Assembly (NCBI RefSeq): GCF_003437535.1
Contig: NZ_QSQT01000046.1
Span: forward strand, 1-11,367
Source of the DNA: Phocaeicola plebeius
GTDB taxonomy: Bacteria; Bacteroidota; Bacteroidia; Bacteroidales; Bacteroidaceae
Direction: 5' to 3'
DNA length: 11,367 bases
Of this stretch, positions 5,799 through 11,367 are shown one piece after another. The notes under the pieces were generated by a model. The model was not told the DNA's origin, ran no database searches, and saw only the letters and a list, made by a program, of their open reading frames with translations. Each line of letters starts with the position of its first letter. The first letter of the stretch is position 1. Position numbers and translations under genes: made by a program.

Positions 5799-6890
5799 CT
5801 AATAGTGAAAGTCTGGCTTGAACGTGTATTTCCTGCCGTTCTCCTGTACTATCATCCGTTTGTTCCGGAGCATGGTGATAAGTGATACCGCCTTTTGATG
5901 GTTCAGTTTTACACCTACTGACATATAAGACTTGATTAAGGCGGTTTCCAGATCCTTGTAGCCGTATTCCTCTTTCAGTCCGAAAGCCGCTTCTAGTGCT
6001 ATGCGGTGCTGTTGTTCGGTAATATGCCTGTAAGGGTCGAACTTTTCCTCTTCCGGTCTTCCGGGTTTCTTCGCTTCGGGTCTGTACCCCTCTATGAGTT
6101 CAGGCAATGCATTGTCGTTGATACGGAAAGCGAAAGGCTCGAAATCCATTGCACGTATGTGCATGGCCGAAACATTGCTTATATCCCCGTTGCTCTTGTC
6201 CTTTTCCACGAGAAGAACGGTTTCCGCCTTGTTGTTCAGCTCCGTACCGATATGCCCTCTTGCGTTTTCATCGCCTTTGTTCTGGTGGAGTATCGTATGG
6301 ATGTGTATTTGCCTGTCATCCGTCCACTGCATCAACTTGGATATGATGCGTGTCGATTCTCCCGGACTGTTGATGTCATATACCATATCACGGATGCCGT
6401 CTATGATTACAAGCCCTATGTCCGGTGTATTATAGATAGCCTGTTCGACAATCCTGATGCGCTGTTCGGGCGTGTATTTCCTCAAAGCGAGAAACTCCAG
6501 ATGTTCATTGTCCCTGTCATCAGGAAGACCGGCCAGCCGTAAAATACGTTTCATGACTTTCAGGCAGTGATAATGGCTTTGTTCCGTGTCCACATAAAGG
6601 ACTTTCCTTTTGTTCTCCGGAAGTTCTGCCACATACCGTAGTACCGTACCGTTTTTCAATGAGGCGGCTACAATAGCCGACACATTGAAAGTCTTTTTAC
6701 TTTTGGCTTTGCCTATGGATGCACTGAAATTGCCCAGTGTGCCAATGACCGAACCTTGCACTTTTAAAATCTCAGGTGCTTTCTCATAGATTTTCGATAG
6801 GCTCAGACGTGAGGCTTGCCAAAGGATTATCGCCTGTTCTGCAGATATTTCCTTTATTTCTCTCATATAGTCCATAAGCATACCTCCCAT
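5799..6890 (-). CDS. RepA-like AAA ATPase/helicase (NBU Orf3 position)
   Basis: This 363-aa cytoplasmic protein is of the RecA/RepA-helicase (AAA_25-like) type. Residues about 45-260 carry the ATPase core. GKAKSKKT (60-67) sits at the Walker A position but has Lys where the second Gly is usual. The Walker B strand is IGLVIIDG with Asp164, and HQNKGDENARG (202-212) resembles the sensor loop of hexameric helicases. A Lys/Pro-rich linker (about 271-283) leads to a C-terminal winged-helix-like region (285-360). Its ATG overlaps the stop of the HTH gene in TAATG, so the two are translationally coupled; ATG codons also occur at residues 4, 6 and 9. By position it corresponds to Orf3 of NBU1, which is needed for excision. 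The correspondence is inferred. Confidence 0.85.
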   Translation of the reverse strand: MGGMLMDYMREIKEISAEQAIILWQASRLSLSKIYEKAPEILKVQGSVIGTLGNFSASIGKAKSKKTFNVSAIVAASLKNGTVLRYVAELPENKRKVLYVDTEQSHYHCLKVMKRILRLAGLPDDRDNEHLEFLALRKYTPEQRIRIVEQAIYNTPDIGLVIIDGIRDMVYDINSPGESTRIISKLMQWTDDRQIHIHTILHQNKGDENARGHIGTELNNKAETVLLVEKDKSNGDISNVSAMHIRAMDFEPFAFRINDNALPELIEGYRPEAKKPGRPEEEKFDPYRHITEQQHRIALEAAFGLKEEYGYKDLETALIKSYMSVGVKLNHQKAVSLITMLRNKRMIVQENGRKYTFKPDFHY

Positions 6891-7198
6891 TATTTCCGTC
6901 CTCCTGTTTTCTTTCCGGCAAGTTCAAGAGCCAGTTCTGCATCAACTATAATCTTGCGCCCTATCTGGGTAATCGCCTTGTCTATCTTACCGCTTTTCTT
7001 TATGCGGTTGGCAGTGGGCAGACTGCACCCGAACAGTTTGGCTATACCGAGTATTCCGTACACATACTTCTTTTCCGTGTCTGTAACGGGTTGCGGCAAT
7101 GCTTCGGCCTGACCTGAAGCGTGCTTACTCAGGAATATGAATTCTTCGCCTGTCATTTGCCAGACGGGTTTTGATAATAATTCTTGGATATTTGTCAT
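6890..7198 (-). CDS. DUF3853 helix-turn-helix protein, excisionase-like
   Basis: This 102-aa DNA-binding protein belongs to the DUF3853 family found on Bacteroides mobile elements. The core VYGILGIAKLFGCSLPTANRI (about 46-66), followed by KKSGKIDKAITQIGRKIIVD, is a MerR/Xis-like helix-turn-helix that would contact DNA at the att or control sites. The protein ends in a basic tail, KKTGGRK. It is probably the counterpart of Orf2x of NBU1, one of the small proteins required for excision. The gene leads a tightly coupled pair with the ATPase (TAATG overlap). A 223-bp upstream spacer contains repeats and a -7 box, so this is a likely start point for transcription. Confidence 0.85.
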   Translation of the reverse strand: MTNIQELLSKPVWQMTGEEFIFLSKHASGQAEALPQPVTDTEKKYVYGILGIAKLFGCSLPTANRIKKSGKIDKAITQIGRKIIVDAELALELAGKKTGGRK

Positions 7199-7267
7199 CG
7201 TCCAATCTATTTAGTCGTTAAACAATCAGCCCTGCGCACTGGCTGTTATTTCTGTTCTCGAACGATG

Positions 7268-7275
7268 CAAAATTA
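7268..7275 (-). promoter_or_regulatory. Candidate -7 box upstream of the HTH gene
   Basis: On the minus strand this reads TAATTTTG, an exact match to the Bacteroides -7 consensus TAnnTTTG, about 70 bases before the HTH start. No TTTG lies at the expected -33 distance; the sequence there is GC-rich. If real, this promoter may need an activator, which would suit a regulated excision operon. Confidence 0.4.
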
Positions 7276-7285
7276 GGTAGGGTTA

Positions 7286-7383
7286 TGAGTGGTAAGGATG
7301 GGGACGGTACAAACTGAATATCATTGTATCTTATTGAATATCAGAAAACAAAAATACCACTCAAAAATTATTTTGAGTGGTAA
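7286..7383. repeat. Repeat cluster in the control region of the HTH-ATPase operon
   Basis: TGAGTGGTAA occurs at 7286-7295 and again at 7374-7383. An inverted TACCACTCA at 7355-7363 makes a 12-bp perfect hairpin (TACCACTCAAAA / ATTA / TTTTGAGTGGTA, 7355-7382). TGAATATCA is repeated at 7315-7323 and 7335-7343, exactly 20 bp (two helical turns) apart. The hairpin lies just after the stop of the 339-aa gene and may also terminate it on the minus strand, where TATTTTTGTTTT follows. Confidence 0.7.
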
Positions 7384-7421
7384 AAGTGGAACTTTCGTAA
7401 AGTATCAGGATATATCACGGA

Positions 7422-8441
7422 TTATCTGAATATATGTTCCATTTCCTTGGCGAAATTTTGGTTGCTGTCACTGGGGAAATCTGAAACAGGCTCCTTGTAC
7501 TTGGATTTGTAGTAGCTGTCGTCAATATCCAGCAGTTTCAGTATTCTGTCTTTCCATTTGTCCCTGTCCTGTTTGGAGAGTTTCTCGCTCATCAGGAATA
7601 TCAGATAGCATACACGTATTTTCTCTCTCGGTTTTATTTTCAGCTTACAGTTGCAGGGGTGAAGATTCATATTGGCATAGAAATCTGGTGCGGAAATTTC
7701 TTCGAACTGTTCTCCTTTGCACACCTCATGAATGAGCGAAAGTAATTTCATGCTGAAATATTCCTGTTGTTCTTCTGTCGTTTCCTGCTGACTGATTGGC
7801 TCGCTTGATTTATTCTCTTGCTTTCCGTCAGGAATGTATTTCTTCAATATATCCAGAAAAAGGCAGCTTTGACGGTATATGTCCGCACAACAGTTCTTCA
7901 TATATTGGAATGCCTCTGTTCTTGCAGCCTTTTGCTGGTCATAGAGTTTGTTCAGTTTGGCTTTTTCCCTGTCATATTCAGCCTTGCAGCGTTCATATTC
8001 TTTCTCTGCCTGTTTTTCCTCTTCGGCTGTATGCTCCCTGTAACCAATGGAATCATACCTGTTGTTGGCTTCATTCAGCGGCTTGCTCAGACTTCTTGTA
8101 ACATCCAGCTGGGCTTCAATTTCCTGAGAATACCTTTCCATGTGCTGATAGCAAGCACGTTCTATGGCTCTGTCACTTAACGGGCGTATCTCATAAGCCT
8201 GTATGCTCTTTTCTATTTCAGTTTTCAGGCTGTTGAGTATCAAGGTGTATTGCTCTTTTTGCTTGTCAAGCACCAGTTCAAGGATAGCGGCTTCAAAGGA
8301 TTTCATGTCATTATACTCCTGATAGAAATCCGATATGAATTTCTGCCTGTCAAAAGAAAAAGCGTAATTATCTATATAGTCTCTGTATATTCTGTTGAGT
8401 TCTCCATATTGGGGAATCATCGTCTGTATCTTTCCTGCCAT
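7422..8441 (-). CDS. Uncharacterised coiled-coil protein, 339 aa
   Basis: I do not recognise this family. The protein is soluble with no signal peptide or membrane segment. Residues about 125-185 (using ATG 8441) are very rich in Glu, Lys, Gln and Arg and look like a long coiled coil. A variable SSEPISQQETTEEQQEY linker follows. The C-terminal 110 residues (MKLLSLIHEVCKGEQFEEI...KIRVCYLIFLMSEKLSK...ILKLLDID) are helical with an NxHPCNCK motif. ATG 8441 is preferred: the longer frame to 8474 begins with TTG and overlaps the nuclease gene. The stop of that gene is 10 bp upstream, so the two are probably co-transcribed. By position it may correspond to Orf2 of NBU1, but I could not confirm this by sequence. 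Confidence 0.75.
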   Translation of the reverse strand: MAGKIQTMIPQYGELNRIYRDYIDNYAFSFDRQKFISDFYQEYNDMKSFEAAILELVLDKQKEQYTLILNSLKTEIEKSIQAYEIRPLSDRAIERACYQHMERYSQEIEAQLDVTRSLSKPLNEANNRYDSIGYREHTAEEEKQAEKEYERCKAEYDREKAKLNKLYDQQKAARTEAFQYMKNCCADIYRQSCLFLDILKKYIPDGKQENKSSEPISQQETTEEQQEYFSMKLLSLIHEVCKGEQFEEISAPDFYANMNLHPCNCKLKIKPREKIRVCYLIFLMSEKLSKQDRDKWKDRILKLLDIDDSYYKSKYKEPVSDFPSDSNQNFAKEMEHIFR

Positions 8442-8451
8442 ATACTTTATA

Positions 8452-9744
8452 TTATGGGTTCTTGTCCTTGTCAAGGAATAAGGTCAGTTCTTCTTCCACT
8501 TCTTCTATACTCGGTAGGGCAGATTTCAGATTTTCGGGTACTGCCTTGCTCAATTGATAGTCGCTGATACCTATCGGCTGGTCATATCCAGCCAAGGCAT
8601 ATTGTGCCACGACCTCATCCTTACCCCTGCACAGCAAAAGACCGATGGTCTTGTTATCATTTTCTCCCCTCAGTTTATCATCTACAACATTGATATAGAA
8701 ATTTAACTGCCCTGCATATTCCGGTTTGAATGGCGTTGCTTTCAATTCCACGACGACATAGGCGTGGAGCTTGATATTATATAGAATCAGGTCGGCGAAA
8801 AAGTCACTGTCCCCAATCTGGAAATGTTTTTGTCTGGCAACAAAAGCAAAGCCGTTACCCATTTCCAGCAAGTAATGGGTTACATGCTTTACCAACTGTT
8901 CTTCTATATCCCTTTCGTCAGCCTTTTCCTTTGCTCCTGCCAAGTCAAAGATATACGGGTCTTTTAACAGATAATTGGCAAGATCGCTTTGAGGTGCCGG
9001 AAGTGTGGCAGTGAAGTTGTTTACCTTGTTACTCTTGATTTGTCTGTCATACAGATTACTTTCAATCTGCATTTTCAGCACATTACTGCTCCAACCCATT
9101 TCTACAGATTGTTTAATATACCAATACCTTACGCCCAATGGTAGCGGATTATTGAGTATGACCATATGGCTTGCCCAATTTATCCTTGCAATCGGTGATG
9201 CCAAGAATAAATTTTCTATTTCCTCAATCTTTATTTGATAAATGGCAGATACTGTTTTTGCCACATTTAGAAATTGCGCAGGAACTTCCTGCGTAATTTC
9301 TAAAGATTGATTATCTGTAGATTGTATTTGCGCAGTAAGCTCCTGCGTAAATTGTCCGCTATTGAGCTTAAGGACTTCATTAGTAATGTTTTGAATATTT
9401 GGGACCGACAGTATTGAATCTGCTTCAATAAAACTACGAAGTACATTTAACGGATATAAACGGGCAAACTGGCACATATAAGTAAGATTACGCTCCGAAT
9501 ATCCCTTCTTTTCAGGATAATTGAATCTGATTGCCTGTGCCAATTTTTTGATAATTTTACCACCCCACCCATGTAGGTGTTGGTGGTACAGTATATAATT
9601 CCCCATTTTCCAGTAATGGAACAACATCTGGGCATTGGCTGCGGTAATGAGTCGGACTTGTGCCTGTTCTATTTCCGAACCGACAGCATGGACAAAGGCA
9701 TCAAAATGACCTTTCTTTATATTATGTTCGTTGTTATTTTCCAT
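8452..9744 (-). CDS. YhcG/DUF1016-family PD-(D/E)XK nuclease
   Basis: This 430-aa protein has the two-part layout of the YhcG (DUF1016) family. An N-terminal helical domain includes LFHYWKMGNYI (about 41-51) and GYSERNLTYMCQFARLYP (81-98). A second block, INWASHMVIL...YWYIKQSVEMGWS, spans about 188-219. The C-terminal PD-(D/E)XK fold has Asp318 (FFADLILYN), Glu333 and Lys335 (VVVELKATPF) and Gln346. The family is common on mobile elements; its targets are not well established, and roles in DNA processing or defence are only proposed. Residues 105-180 form a divergent linker containing two TQE-V/L-x-AQ repeats encoded by palindromic DNA. It is 66 bp after int and 10 bp before the 339-aa gene, and has its own promoter-like sequence. 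Confidence 0.87.
   Translation of the reverse strand: MENNNEHNIKKGHFDAFVHAVGSEIEQAQVRLITAANAQMLFHYWKMGNYILYHQHLHGWGGKIIKKLAQAIRFNYPEKKGYSERNLTYMCQFARLYPLNVLRSFIEADSILSVPNIQNITNEVLKLNSGQFTQELTAQIQSTDNQSLEITQEVPAQFLNVAKTVSAIYQIKIEEIENLFLASPIARINWASHMVILNNPLPLGVRYWYIKQSVEMGWSSNVLKMQIESNLYDRQIKSNKVNNFTATLPAPQSDLANYLLKDPYIFDLAGAKEKADERDIEEQLVKHVTHYLLEMGNGFAFVARQKHFQIGDSDFFADLILYNIKLHAYVVVELKATPFKPEYAGQLNFYINVVDDKLRGENDNKTIGLLLCRGKDEVVAQYALAGYDQPIGISDYQLSKAVPENLKSALPSIEEVEEELTLFLDKDKNP
9266..9304. repeat. 39-bp near-perfect palindrome inside the nuclease gene
   Basis: The 19-base arm TTTAGAAATTGCGCAGGAA (9266-9284) and its complement at 9286-9304 flank a single C, with one mismatch. A related shorter hairpin (ATTTGCGCAG / CTGCGTAAAT, 9326-9335 and 9343-9352) lies 54 bp on, with its mismatch in the same position. 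Both are read in the same frame and encode the TQELTAQ and TQEVPAQ protein repeats. Confidence 0.85.
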
Positions 9745-9763
9745 ATTACTAACTATTACTTAA

Positions 9764-9797
9764 CAAAGATAACTCTAATAATGGATAATCTGTGAAA
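9764..9797 (-). promoter_or_regulatory. Bacteroides-type promoter for the nuclease gene
   Basis: On the minus strand, TATCTTTG (9764-9771) matches the -7 consensus TAnnTTTG exactly. TTTC (9794-9797) stands near the -33 position with a 22-base spacer, slightly long and one base off. A start near 9757 would give a leader of about 12 bases before ATG 9744. It lies in the 66-bp gap after int. Confidence 0.45.
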
Positions 9798-9810
9798 CAG
9801 ACTGATACTT

Positions 9811-11094
9811 TTATAGTTGGTTAAACTTGTTCATTGCATTAGCCTTAATATCATCGGCTATGTCAATGTAGGGCTTCATGGCTTTATAATCACTGTGTCC
9901 TGTCCATTTCATTACAACCTGTGCCGGAATACCTAGAGCCAGCGCATTACAGATGAATGTTCTTCTTCCTGCATGAGTACTGAGCAATGCGTATTTCGGG
10001 GTAACTTCATCTATGCGCTCATTCCCTTTATAGTAGGTTTCACGTATAGGTTCGTTAATTTCTGCCAGTTCTCCCAGTTCTTTCAGATAATCATTCATTT
10101 TCTGATTGCTGATAACAGGCAATACCATGTGGTTTTCAAAATGGATGTCCTTGTATTTTTCAAGTATGGCTTTACTGTACTTGTTCAGTTCAATACTCAG
10201 ACTATCTGCCGTTTTAACGGTGGTGACTTCTATATGGTCGGACTTGACATCACTTCTCTTTAGGTTGCGAACATCTGAATAACGCAGACTGGTAAAGCAA
10301 CAGAACAGGAAAACATCCCGGACACGTTCCAGGTATTGCTTATCCTTGGGTATCTGGTAGTCTTTCAGCTTGTTCAGTTCATCCCAAGTCAGGAAGATTA
10401 CTTTTTTCGAGGTGGTTTTCAGTTTCGGTTTGAACGTATCGTATGCAATGTTCTGATGATGTCCTTTCTTGAAGCTCCATCGCAGGAACCATTTGAGGAA
10501 TCCCATTTGTTTACCGATGGTACTGTTTCTCATGTCTTTCTTGTCACGCAGGAAATTGATATACTCGTTCAATCCGAACTCATCGAAATATTCAAAGGTC
10601 ACATCTTCCTTGAACTCCTTGAGGTGATTTTTAACGGCTGCAAACTTTTCGTATGTGGATTCAGTCCAGTTATTCTGATTGCCGCATTCTTTTACAAATT
10701 CATCGAACACCTCCCAAAAACTTATCTGTGCTTCTTCCTGCTGTTCTTCGTTGGCATTCTTCATCCGCAGGTTGAATGCGTCCTTTAGCTGTTGGGTAGT
10801 GGGCATGGTTTCCTGTACCTCAAACTCCTTGAACACGTTTTGAATTTCGGCATAGTATTTCAGCAGATCGGCATTGATTTCAGATGCACTTTGCTTTAGT
10901 TTGTTGGTACACCCGTTCTTCACTCGCTGCTTGTCGGAATCCCACTTGGCTACATCGATGCGGTAACCCGTTGTAAACTCAATGCGCTGGCTTGCGTATA
11001 TGACACGCATACGGATGGGGACATTCTCCACAATTGGCACACCGTTCTTTTTCCGGCTTTCCAATGCAAAAATGATGTTTCGTTTGATATTCAT
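9811..11094 (-). CDS. intN2: Tyrosine recombinase IntN2
   Basis: This 427-aa site-specific integrase joins the element's att site to the tRNA-Ser 3' end and takes part in excision. The N-terminal region (1 to about 90, RIEFTTGYRIDVAKWD) is the arm-binding type seen in Bacteroides integrases. A SAM-like core-binding domain covers about 125-220. The catalytic domain holds Arg271 (TSLRYSDV), Lys294, His374 and Arg377 (HAGRRTF), His400 (WTGHSDY) and nucleophile Tyr409 (KPYIDI). ATG 11094 is chosen because the 459-aa version begins with TTG at 11190 and its extra residues would be encoded by the CACCCA repeat region and leader. The gene lies 160 bp from the right att core and is transcribed inward, as in NBU2. 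Confidence 0.93.
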   Translation of the reverse strand: MNIKRNIIFALESRKKNGVPIVENVPIRMRVIYASQRIEFTTGYRIDVAKWDSDKQRVKNGCTNKLKQSASEINADLLKYYAEIQNVFKEFEVQETMPTTQQLKDAFNLRMKNANEEQQEEAQISFWEVFDEFVKECGNQNNWTESTYEKFAAVKNHLKEFKEDVTFEYFDEFGLNEYINFLRDKKDMRNSTIGKQMGFLKWFLRWSFKKGHHQNIAYDTFKPKLKTTSKKVIFLTWDELNKLKDYQIPKDKQYLERVRDVFLFCCFTSLRYSDVRNLKRSDVKSDHIEVTTVKTADSLSIELNKYSKAILEKYKDIHFENHMVLPVISNQKMNDYLKELGELAEINEPIRETYYKGNERIDEVTPKYALLSTHAGRRTFICNALALGIPAQVVMKWTGHSDYKAMKPYIDIADDIKANAMNKFNQL

Positions 11095-11096
11095 AA

Positions 11097-11135
11097 TTGG
11101 GTGCGTTTGAAATTCTACACCCAAATATACACCCA
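11097..11135. repeat. CACCCA motifs near the right end, candidate integrase arm sites
   Basis: CACCCA at 11118-11123 and 11130-11135 are 12 bp apart, and an inverted TTGGGTGC lies at 11097-11104. At the left end CACCCA occurs at 87-92 and 99-104, again 12 bp apart, with GCACCCAA (98-105) being the exact complement of 11097-11104. This symmetry at both ends suggests binding sites for Int or an accessory factor. Confidence 0.55.
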
Positions 11136-11253
11136 ATATTTGGAATAGCAAAAGATATTCAGAAAGATTTAGATTTACTATGTATTCCAAATAGTGCTTG
11201 ATTATTAATGATTTGCAATTTTATGATATTTCTTGAATATGTAGGTTCGAGAG

Positions 11254-11266
11254 CCTGTCTCTCCGC
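11254..11266 (+). repeat. attR: Right attachment core
   Basis: This is an exact copy of the 13-bp core, preceded by GGTTCGAGAG, which resembles the tRNA T loop. There is no tRNA 5' body here. The bases after it (from 11267) should be the original chromosomal sequence downstream of the tRNA-Ser gene. Confidence 0.92.
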
Positions 11267-11301
11267 TGAAACCTAAGACATTAGGTAGTCAAATTAAGAC
11301 A

Positions 11302-11335
11302 AGTCCCGTAAAATCAACGTTTTACGGGACTTTTT
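11302..11335 (+). terminator. Chromosomal terminator displaced from the tRNA-Ser gene
   Basis: AGTCCCGTAAAA (11302-11313) and TTTTACGGGACT (11320-11331) form a perfect 12-bp stem with a 6-base loop and a TTTTT tail. It lies about 50 bp after the att core, where the tRNA's own terminator would stand before insertion. A small perfect hairpin, ACCTAA-GACA-TTAGGT, lies at 11271-11286. Confidence 0.85.
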
Positions 11336-11367
11336 CTATTTATCCGGTGGACAACCGAAAGACATTC

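Larger units (their letters stand above)
39..11266. mobile_element. NBU2: NBU2-type integrative mobilizable element (complete)
   Basis: The element lies between two exact copies of a 13-bp core in a tRNA-Ser 3' end, giving about 11,215 bp per unit plus one core copy. Known NBU2 is about 11 kb, inserts at serine tRNA genes, and carries lincomycin-resistance and mef-type genes; all of this is matched here. It encodes its own integrase, excision-associated genes, primase, oriT and relaxase but no type IV secretion genes. It therefore depends on a helper conjugative transposon for transfer. Identity to the reference NBU2 at base level was not computed. Confidence 0.93.

Noticed and set aside
6006..6542. 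178-aa plus-strand frame opposite the ATPase gene
   Set aside because: It is antisense to a gene with clear ATPase motifs, and its composition is that of a reversed coding strand.
8442..8474. Longer start for the 339-aa protein (350 aa)
   Set aside because: The start codon would be TTG and would overlap the nuclease gene by 23 bp; ATG 8441 lies 10 bp after that stop.
9326..9352. Palindromes in the nuclease gene as a transcription terminator
   Set aside because: They lie mid-gene without T tracts and maintain the reading frame.
10336..10788. 150-aa plus-strand frame opposite int
   Set aside because: It is a shadow of the integrase frame with no recognisable domain.
11095..11190. N-terminal extension of the integrase to 459 aa
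   Set aside because: It would start with TTG and translate the leader and CACCCA repeat region into a hydrophobic stretch; ATG 11094 gives a normal integrase N-terminus.

Overview
The window holds a complete integrated copy of an NBU2-type mobilizable element of Bacteroides (Bacteroidota), with short chromosomal flanks. Three things support this. Gene content and order match what I recall of NBU2: mef(En2) and lnu(AN2) cargo, a MobN-type relaxase, a primase, an ATPase, a small helix-turn-helix protein, and IntN2 at one end. The insertion point is the 3' end of a serine tRNA gene. A 13-bp core, CCTGTCTCTCCGC, occurs exactly at both ends (39-51 and 11254-11266), giving an element of about 11.2 kb. 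The exact host species cannot be told from about 150 bases of flank.

Layout. 1-50 is the 3' part of a tRNA-Ser gene. 39-51 is the left att core, followed by an element-supplied terminator and a gene-free leader (52-377). The rightward cargo block is mef(En2) (macrolide efflux homologue), lnu(AN2) (lincosamide nucleotidyltransferase) and a GNAT acetyltransferase pseudogene with at least three lesions. A strong hairpin at 2523-2551 separates this block from the rest. All remaining genes are on the minus strand. Read in their own direction they are int (11094 to 9811), a YhcG/DUF1016 PD-(D/E)XK nuclease, an unrecognised 339-aa coiled-coil protein, a DUF3853 HTH protein, a RepA-like AAA ATPase, a primase, the MOBV relaxase, and a small NTF2/SnoaL-like protein. 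The right att core is followed by chromosome, including a tRNA-type terminator at 11302-11335.

How it works together. IntN2 recombines the element at the tRNA-Ser end. The HTH, ATPase, primase and oriT/mob module corresponds by position to genes known to be needed for excision and mobilization of the related element NBU1. MobN2 would nick oriT in the 4412-4630 interval and is mobilized by a helper conjugative transposon such as CTnDOT. The main load of unexplained sequence is in the intergenic DNA. There is a MOBV-like nic hairpin straddling the primase stop codon. A two-module inverted-repeat array lies at 5663-5784. A repeat-rich control region sits upstream of the HTH gene. CACCCA pairs at identical 12-bp spacing near both ends are candidate integrase arm sites. 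Inside the nuclease gene, a 39-bp near-perfect palindrome and a shorter relative are read in frame as protein.

The element as a whole is known rather than new. The least described parts are the nuclease with its embedded palindromes, the 339-aa protein, and the repeat arrays.
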